A stretch of DNA of 64,000 bases, taken from an uncultured Alistipes sp. GTDB lineage: Bacteria > Bacteroidota > Bacteroidia > Bacteroidales > Rikenellaceae. Where the stretch lies: the NCBI GenBank assembly GCA_948442615.1, contig CAOJSG010000005.1:1-64000 (forward strand). The letters run 5' to 3'. Each line of letters opens with the position of its first letter. Within the stretch, counting starts at the first letter, position 1. Below the pieces are notes generated by a model that was given only the letters and a program-made list of their open reading frames with translations, had not been told where the DNA came from and searched no databases. Of the stretch, positions 44,275 to 53,931 are shown piece by piece. Position numbers and translations under genes: made by a program.

Positions 44275-45073
44275 CGCTTCTGGGCCCTTTGAGCCTCCTG
44301 CCGCTTCCGGTTGCGGCCGGTGCGGTGCGTATCGGACACGGAGCGGGGTCGCGTTACCGGCCGGACCGCATGCTCGGCGGATCTGCCGTCCCTGCCGGGC
44401 ATGGGGTGGGAGGAAGGATCCGGCTGCTGCGGAGGATCGGGAGTGCGGACGCGGAGAAGCGCCCGCGGTTTGTTCGGAACGTATGTTCCGGTCGGTGTCG
44501 CTTTTCGGTGCCCGTTGAGAATCGACGGTCGAATTGTTTTGACGGCAGCCGCTTCCCGGCAGCAGGGAACGGCGGAGGCGGAAGAGTCGTTGTGGCGCAG
44601 TGTCGTCGGCAGGCGGCCGGCTGCGGATAAAAAATCGCTCTTGACGGAGATCGTTCGTCGGGAGCGATTCGTTTTTTCAGGGGGTGCTTTTGTGCTCGGT
44701 TGCGGGAGCTGCTTTTGCGGGGGGCCGCACGGGCGGAATCGGATTCGGGCGTCTTGACGGGCGGCAGCCTGTTCGGGCCGCCGATTCGCCGGCGCGTGCT
44801 TCGTACGCCGGACCCGGCTGCAAATCGCCTTTGTCCGTGGCCGGCCAGTCCGTAGGCCTGGCCGCCGGGGCTGTCGCAGGCGGATTCCGCCGGACTCCGA
44901 AAGACGGTCGTCGCGGATCGATCCGGCTGACCGTCGGGGCCGGAGTTGCCGGATGGCGCTGCGGCCGCGACGAGCGTCCTGGGACGGAAAAACGATTCGC
45001 CCCGATGCGGCGACTGCTGCATCGGGGCGAGTGTCGTTCGGAGCCGTCCGTCGGGCTCCGCCTGTTTCAAGGA
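44275..45073. other. 799-base gap with no recognised gene
   Basis: GC-rich, with several overlapping open frames in both strands lacking signal peptides, known motifs or promoter elements. The right end holds the bS21 terminator. No transfer RNA or repeat array was recognised. Confidence 0.5.
44988..45030 (-). terminator. rho-independent terminator of rpsU
   Basis: TCGCCCCGATGC (44997-45008) pairs with GCATCGGGGCGA (45019-45030); reading leftwards it is followed by AATCGTTTTT, with five T. It is about 45 bases past the rpsU stop. Confidence 0.88.
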
Positions 45074-45265
45074 TTACTCCTCGTTGCGATAGGTGTGCTC
45101 GACGTAAATCGCGTGCTGCATGGCTTCACGCTTCGCGATCGAGGGCTTGGTGAAATACTGGCGGCGACGCAGCTCCTTGAGCACGCCCGTGCGCTCGTAT
45201 TTGCGTTTGAACTTCTTCAGGGCGCGTTCGATGTTTTCGCCCTCCTTAACCGGCATTACAATCAT
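45074..45265 (-). CDS. rpsU: 30S ribosomal protein bS21
   Basis: A 63-residue basic protein MIVMPVKEGENIERALKKFK and onward, the standard Bacteroidales bS21 with the FKRKYERTGVLKELRRRQYF core. In Bacteroidetes bS21 helps hide the 16S anti-Shine-Dalgarno sequence on the ribosome. The first ATG is chosen because relatives start MIVxPVKEGE. The leader is AT-rich with no Shine-Dalgarno sequence, but codons 7-9 contain AAGGAGG, a perfect Shine-Dalgarno match inside the coding region. No -7 element is evident; the upstream helix-hairpin-helix gene is 104 bases away on the same strand. Confidence 0.96.
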   Translation of the reverse strand: MIVMPVKEGENIERALKKFKRKYERTGVLKELRRRQYFTKPSIAKREAMQHAIYVEHTYRNEE

Positions 45266-45369
45266 GGTCGTATTTTTTTAGTTTTTTTGAATTTCATTTG
45301 CTGCACGGGATTGCGGGGCGTTCTCCCCGTCTTGCGAGCCGTCGTTCCGTGCGCCGGACGGCCGCGCGT

Positions 45370-46455
45370 TCATCGAAAGGTATTTTCGTCGTTCCGTACC
45401 CCGAACCGAAGATAGGGGGCCAGCCTTGCTGCCTCCTCCGCGGTCAATATGCGATCGTCGATCATCTCTCCGAGGGTACTCCAACCTCCTTTCAATTGCC
45501 TTGTTTTCAAAAGTTTCCTCAGCGTGCGCGGCGGCAGATAGGGATGGCCGCGCAATTCGTTCGGAGCCGCAAAGTTAATATCTATTTTCCGAATTTCACA
45601 ACTATCGCAGCAAATTTGTTGCAAAATTTTCTCGTAATTGGCCTCCGTAACGCCCGGAACCTCGGCCAGTTGCTCGACCCGGTGGAATCCGCCCAGCCGC
45701 TCGCGGTAGGCGAGAATCGCCGTGACGGTCTTCTCGCCGATGCCGTAGACGGCGCGCAGCGCGGCCGAATCGGCCCGGTTCAGCTCCAGCGGTTCGACCG
45801 TGCGATCGGGTTCGCGTGCCGGGAAAAGGGCGTAGCGGGCGAAGATGCAGGCCGCGGAGTCGGAGACATAGCGCAGCTCGCGCACCTCCTCCATGTCGCG
45901 CAGTCCGGCCAGGTTGCGCCAGCGGACGAACGCTTCGGCCTGCCGTTTGGTGAAGATGCCCGTCGCCCGCAGCCAGGCGACGCCGACCGTGTCGATTCCG
46001 AACGGTTCGAGCGGCAGCCGCAGGGGTTCGGTCCGTATCTTCCCCTGCCGGCCGCGGCCGGCGGAGTCGGCATCGGAGCGCCTTTCGAACGCATAGGCGC
46101 GTCCGATGCGGATGTAGGGGGCCAGCCGCCGGTAGAGCGAGTCGCTGAAGCCGTAGCAGAGCGCCACATCCTCCGGGATGCGGAACACCTTGCCCGCGGC
46201 ACGGTATTTCAGCAGGCTGACCGCCTCGCGTTTGGACAGTCCGAGCCGGCGCAGCGTCTCGTAGTCGACGGTGTTGGGGTCGAACGGCGCCGGCACGACC
46301 GAGTCGGTGCGCTCCTCCAGCCTCCGTTCGATGTCGGCCGCAGCGGCGGGATCGGCTGCGGGGCGTACCAGCAGCGCACCGACGACGAACAGTCCCGCCA
46401 AAGGCAGCAGGTAGATGACGCCGCGAATTTCGCGGTCGGAAAAGAGTTTTCCCAT
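45370..46455 (-). CDS. helix-hairpin-helix (ComEA-like) membrane-anchored protein
   Basis: A 361-residue protein with a single N-terminal membrane segment (residues 13-30, VIYLLPLAGLFVVGALLV) and a mostly helical remainder with several ComEA-type helix-hairpin-helix units: PFDPNTVDYETLRRLGLSKREA (about 57-80), GIDTVGVAWLRATGIFTKRQAE, ELNRADSAALRAVYGIGEKTVTAILAYRERLGGF (about 220-255), and DINFAAPNELRGHPYLPPRTLRKLLKTR. The repeated LNxAD/LxxxxGIG pattern binds DNA backbone in relatives. A role in DNA uptake is possible but not shown. It has its own -7 element at 46525. Confidence 0.85.
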   Translation of the reverse strand: MGKLFSDREIRGVIYLLPLAGLFVVGALLVRPAADPAAAADIERRLEERTDSVVPAPFDPNTVDYETLRRLGLSKREAVSLLKYRAAGKVFRIPEDVALCYGFSDSLYRRLAPYIRIGRAYAFERRSDADSAGRGRQGKIRTEPLRLPLEPFGIDTVGVAWLRATGIFTKRQAEAFVRWRNLAGLRDMEEVRELRYVSDSAACIFARYALFPAREPDRTVEPLELNRADSAALRAVYGIGEKTVTAILAYRERLGGFHRVEQLAEVPGVTEANYEKILQQICCDSCEIRKIDINFAAPNELRGHPYLPPRTLRKLLKTRQLKGGWSTLGEMIDDRILTAEEAARLAPYLRFGVRNDENTFR

Positions 46456-46524
46456 TCCGGTTCGTTATGACGGTTTCGGCGGGCGATGCGGCCTTTTCGG
46501 GGGCATCGCTGCGGGGCCGTATCG

Positions 46525-46532
46525 CAAAGATA
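46525..46532 (-). promoter_or_regulatory. -7 promoter element (TATCTTTG) of the helix-hairpin-helix gene
   Basis: TATCTTTG on the minus strand, 70 bases upstream of the start at 46455. Confidence 0.6.
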
Positions 46533-46704
46533 GCGAATTCGGGCGTACGGGGAGCGTGCGGCGCCCGGAAAATGCCTTCGCGGCGTGCGGTTTCCCGCCG
46601 GTGGCGCCGTTTGTCATGCTGCCATGCAGTCGTACCGTCCGTACCGCCGTTGTCGCCGTCTGCCATGCTGTCGTGCCGTAGTGTCGGGCGCGGATGCGGC
46701 GGAT

Positions 46705-46737
46705 AAAAAGAACTCCGGAGCCGCTGCGGCTCCGGAG
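46705..46737 (-). terminator. rho-independent terminator of glutamine synthetase III
   Basis: CTCCGGAGCCG (46713-46723) pairs with CGGCTCCGGAG (46727-46737), loop of three; on the minus strand TTCTTTTT follows. Strong. Confidence 0.9.
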
Positions 46738-46759
46738 CGTCTTTCGTCGGGCGCTGCGG

Positions 46760-48940
46760 TCAGCGTAGGAACAGCAGCTCGCGGTATTTGGGCAGCGGCC
46801 ACATCTGGTCGTCGACGATCTCCTCGAGCTTGTCGACGTGGTAGCGGATGTCGTCGAAGCAGACGGCCACCGTGTCGTGGTAGGCGATCGCCTTTTCGCG
46901 CTGGTTCTCGATCCGGTTGGCACGCTTGCGCGCCTCGGTCATTTCGTCGGTGAGGCGCTGGATCGAGGCAGTATGCTCTTGGATGCGGCGGATCAGTTCG
47001 ATGTCGGGCGCCGTGTTCAGTCCGCCGATCTGCGTCATCTTGTAGACCTTGTCCAGCAGCATGGCCTCGTATTTCGATGCGATGGGGACGATGTGGTTCA
47101 TCGTCAGGTCGCCCAGCACGCGACCCTCGATCTGGATCTTCTTGGTGTAGGTCTCCCACTTCACCTCGGTGCGGGCCTCCAGCTCGACCTCGGTGTAGAC
47201 CCCCATCTCGCCGAACATCCGGAGCGTCGCCTCGTCGAGATAACGGTCGAAGATGAGCGGCGTCGAGGTCTCGCAGTCCAGTCCGCGGCGCTTCGCTTCG
47301 GCCTTCCAGGCGTCGGAGTAGCCGTTGCCGTCGAAGCGGATGGGCTTGCAGGCCTTGATCATCTGCTTGAGCACCTCGTAGATGGCCTTTTCCTTCTTGG
47401 CTCCGGCTTCGATCTTGGCATCCACGGCCTTGCGGAATTCGGTCAGCTCGTGGGCCACGGCCGTATTGAGCGTGATCATCGCCTCGGCGCAGTTGTCCGA
47501 CGAGCCGACGGCCCGGAATTCGAAGCGGTTGCCCGTGAAGGCGAAGGGCGAGGTGCGGTTGCGGTCGGTGTTGTCGAGCAGCAGGGTGGGAATGTGCGAG
47601 ATGCCGCTCATGCGGAAGACGTTCTTGGCGTCGAAGCGGATGGCGTCGTCGCCCTTCGAGGCGGCCAGCTTGTCCAGCACGGCCGAGACCTGCGTCCCGA
47701 GGAACGTGGAGATGATGGCCGGGGGTGCCTCGTTGGCGCCCAGCCGGTGGGCGTTGGTGGCGCTCATGATCGCCGCCTTGAGCAGGCCGTTGTGTTTGTA
47801 GACGGCCGAGATGACGTTGACCAGGAAGGTGATGAACTGCAGGTTCTCCGATGCGGTCTTGCCCGGTCCGAGCAGGTTCACGCCCGTGTCGGTGCCGAGC
47901 GACCAGTTGTTGTGCTTGCCCGAGCCGTTGATCCCCTTGAACGGCTTCTCGTGCAGCAGCACGCGGAACTTGTGCCGCCGGGCGATCTTGTCCATGATGG
48001 TCATCAGCAGCTGGTTGTGGTCGTTGGCCAGGTTGGCCTCCTCGTATACCGGCGCCAGCTCGAACTGGTTGGGCGCCACCTCGTTGTGGCGCGTCTTGAC
48101 CGGGATGCCCAGCTTGAGGCATTCGTACTCCAGCTCCTTCATGAAGGCGATCACCCGCGTGGGGATGGCGCCGAAGTAGTGGTCCTCGAGCTGCTGATTC
48201 TTGGCCGACTCGTGGCCCATGAGCGTGCGGCCCGTCAGCATCAGGTCGGGACGCACGGCCCACAGGCTCTCGTCCACCAGGAAATACTCCTGCTCCCAGC
48301 CCAGATAGGAGAAGACCTTCTGCACGTTCTTGTCGAAATAGCGCGCCACCTCCGTGGCGGCCCGGTCGACGGCCGTGAGCGACCGCAGCAGCGGCACCTT
48401 GTAGTCGAGCGCCTCGCCCGTGTAGGCGATGAAGACGGTGGGGATGCAGAGCGTCGTGTCGACGATGAAGGCCGGCGACGCCGGGTCCCAGGCCGAATAG
48501 CCGCGCGCCTCGAACGTGTTGCGGATGCCGCCGTTGGGGAACGACGAGGCGTCGGGCTCCTGCTGCACGAGCAGCTTCCCGGAGAACTCCTCCAGCACGC
48601 CGCCCGCGCCGTCCGGTTCGGCGAACGCATCGTGTTTCTCGGCCGTACCGCCCGTGAGGGGCTGGAACCAATGGGTGTAGTGGTCGGCGCCGTGCTCCAG
48701 GGCCCACTGCCGCATGCCGGCGGCGATGCTGTCGGCCACTTCGCGCGTGAGGGGCGTGCCGTTCTGCATGGTGTCGCACAGGGCGTCGTAGGTGGCCTTG
48801 TTGAGGTATTTGCGCATCGCGTCGCGACCGAAAACCTTCTGGCCGAAATAGTCCGAGGGGCGGCCTTCCGGCGCTTCCACCTCCACGGCGGTGTGGTTGA
48901 TGGCCGCATCGACCATCTTGAATCTGAGTAACGAGGACAT
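46760..48940 (-). CDS. glnN: glutamine synthetase type III
   Basis: A 726-residue GSIII, the dodecameric class used by Bacteroidales to make glutamine from glutamate, ammonia and ATP. Hallmarks are the long N-terminal part, WEQEYFLVDE (substrate glutamate site), KTRHNEVAPNQFELAP, GKHNNWSLGTDTG (ammonia/glutamate loop), and FAFTGNRFEFRAVGSS. A C-terminal helical region (EHTASIQRLTDEMTEARKRANRIENQ) ends with PLPKYRELLFL. The length is normal and there is no frame damage. It is divergent from the methylmalonyl-CoA mutase genes across a 435-base region with repeated AT-rich motifs; the usual nitrogen control elements were not identifiable. Confidence 0.96.
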   Translation of the reverse strand: MSSLLRFKMVDAAINHTAVEVEAPEGRPSDYFGQKVFGRDAMRKYLNKATYDALCDTMQNGTPLTREVADSIAAGMRQWALEHGADHYTHWFQPLTGGTAEKHDAFAEPDGAGGVLEEFSGKLLVQQEPDASSFPNGGIRNTFEARGYSAWDPASPAFIVDTTLCIPTVFIAYTGEALDYKVPLLRSLTAVDRAATEVARYFDKNVQKVFSYLGWEQEYFLVDESLWAVRPDLMLTGRTLMGHESAKNQQLEDHYFGAIPTRVIAFMKELEYECLKLGIPVKTRHNEVAPNQFELAPVYEEANLANDHNQLLMTIMDKIARRHKFRVLLHEKPFKGINGSGKHNNWSLGTDTGVNLLGPGKTASENLQFITFLVNVISAVYKHNGLLKAAIMSATNAHRLGANEAPPAIISTFLGTQVSAVLDKLAASKGDDAIRFDAKNVFRMSGISHIPTLLLDNTDRNRTSPFAFTGNRFEFRAVGSSDNCAEAMITLNTAVAHELTEFRKAVDAKIEAGAKKEKAIYEVLKQMIKACKPIRFDGNGYSDAWKAEAKRRGLDCETSTPLIFDRYLDEATLRMFGEMGVYTEVELEARTEVKWETYTKKIQIEGRVLGDLTMNHIVPIASKYEAMLLDKVYKMTQIGGLNTAPDIELIRRIQEHTASIQRLTDEMTEARKRANRIENQREKAIAYHDTVAVCFDDIRYHVDKLEEIVDDQMWPLPKYRELLFLR

Positions 48941-48972
48941 GTCGGATGTTTTGAGCGTTCGTATTCCGTCTG

Positions 48973-48980
48973 CAAATGTA
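48973..48980 (-). promoter_or_regulatory. -7 promoter element (TACATTTG) of glnN
   Basis: TACATTTG on the minus strand matches TAnnTTTG, 33 bases upstream of the glnN start. Confidence 0.65.
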
Positions 48981-49326
48981 AAAATAATCCCGAAACGTTG
49001 TTCTGCGAAAAATCGTCATTTTCGGAAAATCGCGATTTTTTTTCGACGTTTTCCGGGAAATCAGGTAATTTTTTCGGCAGATTGCCGGAAATTTCGGGAT
49101 GTTTCCGGAAAATGGGCTCTAATTTTCGGCTGTTTTCGGAAAATCGTCATTTTGTGAAAATCGGCATTTTTGTGGTTGAAACGACCAGAATTCAACCGAA
49201 ATGCCTTTCGTCGGGATGCCCGAGTCCAGCCTCGCCGGACGCGGACCGCAGCGGCGCATCCGGATTTATAAAGGAACGGGTTGTTATTTTGTTAACAATT
49301 TCCGCGGTGAATTGCCGATAATTTAT

Positions 49327-49334
49327 TATCTTTA
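49327..49334 (+). promoter_or_regulatory. possible -7 element (TATCTTTA) of mutAB
   Basis: One mismatch from TAnnTTTG, 42 bases before the mutA start, in an AT-rich patch. Confidence 0.4.
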
Positions 49335-49375
49335 CATGCTGTATCGAAAACTCTATTACTAATCTCTAAATAGTT

Positions 49376-51226
49376 ATGGCAAATACCAATCGTGAAAAGC
49401 TGTTTTGCGAGTTCCCCGCCGTCTCGACCGAGCAGTGGGAGCAAGTGATTACGGCCGACCTGAAAGGAGCCGATTACGAGCGCAAGCTGGTGTGGCGTAC
49501 GGGCGAAGGTTTCAACGTCCGTCCCTACTACCGGGCCGAGAACCTCGAAGGCATCCGTTTCATGGGCTCCCAGGCAGGGGAGTTTCCGTATGTCAGGGGC
49601 ACGCGCAAGCACAACCGCTGGTGCGTACACCAGACCGTCGAAGTGAAATGTCCGAAGGAGGCGAATGCCGAGGCGCTGAAGCTGCTCGATGCGGGCGTCG
49701 ATTCGCTGGGCTTCGCGATCGCCGGGGAGGAGTTCTCGGCGGCCGATCTCGACACGCTGCTCGCCGGCATCTATGTCCCGGCCGTCGAGCTGACCTTCGG
49801 CGGTACGGCCGTGGCCAAAACGGCCGAGCTGGTGCTGGCGAAACTCGAGAAGGAGGAGATCGCCAAAGGCGACGCGCATGTCAACTTCTGCATCGACCCG
49901 CTGGTGAAGAACCTCGCCTCGAAGGGGGCCTTCTGCTCGCCCAACGGCGAGAAATGCTTCGCGCGGATCGCCGAGCTGATCCGCCGTACGGCCGAGTACA
50001 AGCACATCCGCGTGGTGACGGTCTCGGGCGAGACGTTCAGCAACGCCGGCTCGACCATCGTCGAGGAGCTGGCATTCACGCTGTCGGCCGGCCACGACTA
50101 CCTCGTGCGCCTCACCGAGGCGGGCATTCCGGTCGATACGGCGGCCCGCAAGCTGCGCTTCTCGATGGCCGTCACCTCGAACTACTTCATGGAGATGGCC
50201 AAGTTCCGTGCGGCGCGCATGCTGTGGGCCAACATCGTGAAGGGCTACGGCCCCGAGAAAGAGTGCGCCTGCAAGATGTTCACGCACGCCGTCACCTCCA
50301 CCTGGAACCAGACCGTCTACGATCCCTACGTGAACATGCTGCGCGGTACGACCGAGGCCATGTCGGCATCGATCGCCGGCGTGCATTCGCTGGAGGTCAC
50401 GCCGTTCGACGCGGCCTATGAGACGCCCGACGAGTTCTCGAAGCGCATCGCCCGCAATGCGGAACTGCTGCTCAAGCACGAGTCGCACTTCGATCAGGTG
50501 GTCGACCCGGCCGGCGGTTCGTACTATATCGAGAACCTCACCCAGTCGATCGCTGCCGAGGCGTGGAAGCTCTTCCTCGAGATCGAGGAGAAGGGCGGCT
50601 ATACGGCGGCCTACGAGGCGGGCTTCGTCGTGGAGCGCGTGAAGGCTTCGGCCGCCGCCAAGGACAAGAACATCGCTACGCGCCGTCAGATTCTGCTGGG
50701 CGCCAACCAGTATCCCAACTTCACGGAGGTCGCCGGCGAGCAGATCACGGCCGCATCCGTCGCCCGCACCGCGGCCGAAGGCAACGTGCTGGTGCCCTAC
50801 CGCGGCGCCATGGCCTTCGAGGCGATGCGCCTCACGACCGACCGCAGCGGCAAGGCGCCGAAAGCCTTCATGCTGACGTGCGGCAGCCTGGCGATGGCCC
50901 GCGCCCGCGCCCAGTTCTCGTGCAACTTCTTCGCGTGCGCCGGCATCAAGGTGATCGACAATACGTTCTTCAAGTCGATCGAGGAGGGCGTCGAGGCCGC
51001 ACTGGCGTCGAAGGCCGAAATCGTGGTGGTCTGCGCTGCGGACGACGACTACGCCGTAGCGGCGCCGAAAGTCAAGGAGCTGCTGGGCGACAAGGCCATG
51101 CTGGTCGTGGCCGGCGCTCCGGCCTGCGCACCCGAACTGGAGGCCCAAGGCATCCGGAACTTCATCAACGTGAAGTCGAACGTGCTGGAAACACTGAAGT
51201 TCTATCTTAAAGAGCTGGGAATCTGA
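49376..51226 (+). CDS. mutA: methylmalonyl-CoA mutase small (beta) subunit
   Basis: A 616-residue small subunit of the heterodimeric, B12-dependent mutase that interconverts succinyl-CoA and (R)-methylmalonyl-CoA, used for propionate production. The TIM-barrel part ([39 protein letters not shown]) and the C-terminal Rossmann domain are present, but the latter lacks the B12-binding DxHxxG, as is normal for this non-catalytic subunit. The mutB gene starts 3 bases after its stop, so both are made from one message. Confidence 0.95.
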   Translation: MANTNREKLFCEFPAVSTEQWEQVITADLKGADYERKLVWRTGEGFNVRPYYRAENLEGIRFMGSQAGEFPYVRGTRKHNRWCVHQTVEVKCPKEANAEALKLLDAGVDSLGFAIAGEEFSAADLDTLLAGIYVPAVELTFGGTAVAKTAELVLAKLEKEEIAKGDAHVNFCIDPLVKNLASKGAFCSPNGEKCFARIAELIRRTAEYKHIRVVTVSGETFSNAGSTIVEELAFTLSAGHDYLVRLTEAGIPVDTAARKLRFSMAVTSNYFMEMAKFRAARMLWANIVKGYGPEKECACKMFTHAVTSTWNQTVYDPYVNMLRGTTEAMSASIAGVHSLEVTPFDAAYETPDEFSKRIARNAELLLKHESHFDQVVDPAGGSYYIENLTQSIAAEAWKLFLEIEEKGGYTAAYEAGFVVERVKASAAAKDKNIATRRQILLGANQYPNFTEVAGEQITAASVARTAAEGNVLVPYRGAMAFEAMRLTTDRSGKAPKAFMLTCGSLAMARARAQFSCNFFACAGIKVIDNTFFKSIEEGVEAALASKAEIVVVCAADDDYAVAAPKVKELLGDKAMLVVAGAPACAPELEAQGIRNFINVKSNVLETLKFYLKELGI

Positions 51227-51228
51227 TT

Positions 51229-53305
51229 ATGAGAGCGAAATTTGCAGAATTGAAATACGAAGGCGCCCAGCAGAGCTGCTGCGCCTCGAAGGGCTGCGGC
51301 CAGGTGGAGCCGTGGCTGACGGCCGAGCAAATCCCCGTGAAGGGGGCCTATACGGCCGAGGATCTGGAGGGCATGGAGCACCTGAACTACGCGGCGGGTA
51401 TCGCTCCGTTCCTGCGCGGTCCCTATTCGACGATGTACGTCATGCGTCCGTGGACCATCCGCCAGTATGCGGGCTTCTCGACCGCCGAGGAGTCGAACGC
51501 ATTCTACCGCCGCAACCTGGCCGCCGGACAGAAGGGTCTGTCGGTGGCCTTCGACCTGGCGACGCACCGCGGCTACGACGCCGACCATCCGCGCGTGGTG
51601 GGCGACGTGGGCAAGGCCGGCGTGTCGATCTGCTCGGTCGAGGACATGAAGGTGCTCTTCAACGGCATTCCGCTGGACCGCATGTCGGTGTCGATGACCA
51701 TGAACGGTGCCGTGCTGCCGATCCTGGCCTTCTACATCGTGACGGGCCTCGAGCAGGGCTGCACGCTCGACCAGCTGGCCGGTACGATCCAGAACGACAT
51801 CCTCAAGGAGTTCATGGTGCGCAATACCTATATTTATCCGCCCGAGTTCTCGATGAAGATCATCGCCGACATCTTCGAGTACACGTCGAAGAACATGCCC
51901 AAGTTCAACTCGATCTCCATCTCGGGTTACCACATGCAGGAGGCGGGCGCCACGGCCGACATCGAGCTGGCCTACACGCTGGCCGACGGTCTGGAGTACC
52001 TCCGTGCGGGCATCAACGCCGGCATGTTCTTCTGGGCCATCGGCATGAACCACTTCATGGAGATCGCCAAGATGCGCGCCGCGCGCATGCTGTGGGCCAA
52101 GATCGTCAAGCAGTTCGACCCGAAGAATCCCAAGTCGCTGGCGCTGCGCACCCACTCGCAGACCTCGGGCTGGTCGCTCACCGAGCAGGATCCGTTCAAC
52201 AACGTGGCCCGCACGGCGATCGAAGCCATGGGCGCTGCGCTGGGCCACACCCAGTCGCTGCACACCAACGCGCTGGACGAGGCGATCGCGCTGCCGACCG
52301 ACTTTTCGGCCCGCATCGCGCGCAATACGCAGATCTACATCCAGGAGGAGACCTCCGTATGCCGTGAGGTCGATCCGTGGGCAGGTTCCTACTACGTGGA
52401 GACGCTGACCAACGAGATCGCCCACAAGGCCTGGGAGCACATTCAGGAGATCGAGAAGCTGGGCGGCATGGCCAAGGCCATCGAGACCGGCATTCCGCAC
52501 GCAGGCCCGCATCGACTCGGGCGAGCAGAAGATCATCGGCGTGAACGAATACCGCCTGGAGAAGGAGGCGCCGATCGATATTCTGGCCGTCGACAACACG
52601 GCCGTGCGCGAGAGCCAGATCAAGCGCCTCAAGGAGCTGCGCGCCAACCGCGACGAGGCCGCCGTGCAGCGTGCGCTGGCCGCCATCACCGAGTGCGTGA
52701 AGAGCAAGCAGGGCAACCTGCTGGAGCTGGCCGTGGAGGCAGCGAAAGTACGCGCCACGCTGGGCGAAATCTCCGACGCCTGCGAAGTCGTGGTAGGCCG
52801 CTACAAGGCCGTGATCCGTTCCATTTCGGGGGTTTACAGTTCAGCCGTGAAAAACGATGAGTCTTTCGAGCGCGCCAAGCAGATGTGCGCCGAGTTCGCC
52901 AAGCAGGAGGGGCGCCAGCCGCGCATCATGATCGCCAAACTGGGCCAGGACGGCCACGACCGCGGCGCCAAGGTGGTCGCTACGGGTTATGCCGACATCG
53001 GCTTCGACGTCGACATGGGACCGCTGTTCCAGACTCCGGAGGAGGCCGCCAAGCAGGCCGTCGAGAACGACGTGCACATCGTGGGCGTTTCGTCGCTCGC
53101 GGCCGGCCACCTCACGCTGGTGCCGCAGATCATCGCCGAGCTGAAGAAGCTGGGCCGCGAGGACATCATCGTCATCGTGGGCGGCGTGATCCCGGCGCAG
53201 GACTACGACGAACTCTATCGCGACGGTGCCGCCGCCATCTTCGGCCCCGGCACGCCGATCGCCAAGTCGGCCATCAAGATGCTCGAGATTCTGCTCGACA
53301 AGTAG
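51229..53305 (+). pseudogene. mutB: methylmalonyl-CoA mutase large (alpha) subunit, frameshifted
   Basis: The catalytic subunit is split by a frameshift near 52497. The first part, 51229 to about 52497, encodes the TIM barrel up to [13 protein letters not shown]. The expected continuation, recalled from relatives as [18 protein letters not shown], jumps to ...[18 protein letters not shown] in the next frame, which runs to 53305 and carries the B12 domain (DGHDRGAK base-off motif, GVSSLAAG, VGGVIP). Comparison suggests loss of 29 bases between two CCG triplets. If real, the upstream frame reads on to 52860 into a nonsense tail and lacks the B12 domain, so mutase would be inactive. An assembly error is equally possible, as both halves are otherwise well conserved. 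Confidence 0.85.
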
Positions 53306-53330
53306 AGCCGATCCGACATCCGTACGAAAA

Positions 53331-53360
53331 TGCCCCTGCGTGTATCGCAGGGGCGTTTTT
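53331..53360 (+). terminator. rho-independent terminator of mutAB
   Basis: GCCCCTGCG (53332-53340) pairs with CGCAGGGGC (53346-53354), loop of five, then G and five T. Confidence 0.9.
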
Positions 53361-53418
53361 GGTAAATGAAAGTGCGGAGCGGACATGGGCGCACGACCGT
53401 ATTCGGCCGGTGCGCAGG

Positions 53419-53931
53419 CTAAAAGGCCAGGCCGACCCGAAGTCCGAAATTCGAATCGGAGCCTGTGATATTATAGCACCACTGGGGGCCGATGAACAGA
53501 CAGAGCTTCCCGACGCCCGCATAGATGGTCGGTGCCACCTTCATCATCCACATGTCCATGTCTTGTTTGCCTTGGGACAACGTGGCGTACATGCAATTGA
53601 CCGGGACATTCAGGAAAATGCGATCGGTCAGGTCATAACGATACGACGGGCCCAATTCGAACAGGAATCCTTTGATGTCGGAAAGTCCGTAATTGGCCGA
53701 TATGTGGAAGTCCGCGCCTATATGCGACTTTCCGAAGAATCGATCTCCGATCGACGTAAAGGAACATCCGAAGCCATAGAATCCGGATCCGCCGAAATCC
53801 TCGAAGGATAACGTCTGGAATTGAAATTCAAAGACGTTTTTCTTGTACACCTCCTGTGCCTGCGCCGTACCGCAGTACGAAGCGGCCGATAGGCAGATCA
53901 GCAGCTTCAGGACGTTTAACAGTTTTTTCAT
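53419..53931 (-). CDS. small exported outer-membrane-like protein
   Basis: A 170-residue protein with a signal peptide (MKKLLNVLKLLICLSAASYCGTAQAQ) and about eight amphipathic strands (VFEFQFQTLSFEDFGGSGFYGFGCSF, FLFELGPSYRYDL, LCLFIGPQWCYNI), ending NFGLRVGLAF with the aromatic C terminus of an outer-membrane barrel. The codons are clearly A/T-richer than in neighbouring genes, so it may be acquired. No family is recognised. It lies on the minus strand, convergent with mutB across the mutAB terminator. Confidence 0.7.
   Translation of the reverse strand: MKKLLNVLKLLICLSAASYCGTAQAQEVYKKNVFEFQFQTLSFEDFGGSGFYGFGCSFTSIGDRFFGKSHIGADFHISANYGLSDIKGFLFELGPSYRYDLTDRIFLNVPVNCMYATLSQGKQDMDMWMMKVAPTIYAGVGKLCLFIGPQWCYNITGSDSNFGLRVGLAF

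Larger units (their letters stand above)
46456..46759. other. 304-base gap: promoter and terminator only
   Basis: Holds the helix-hairpin-helix promoter and the glutamine synthetase terminator. Short GCCATGC-TGTCGT-like repeats occur near 46620 and 46665; no gene is seen. Confidence 0.5.
48941..49375. other. 435-base divergent regulatory region with reiterated GAAAATCG motifs
   Basis: Apart from the glnN -7 element, an AT-rich block at 49005-49175 contains exact 14-base repeats: AAAATCGTCATTTT at 49009 and 49140, and TTTTCGGAAAATCG at 49019 and 49133. Several near-palindromes such as TTTCCGGAAA occur between them. This density is not seen elsewhere in the window and suggests binding sites or a structured RNA. 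Confidence 0.55.

Noticed and set aside
49005..49175. CRISPR-like array
   Set aside because: Repeats are only two copies each, unevenly spaced, and there are no cas genes.
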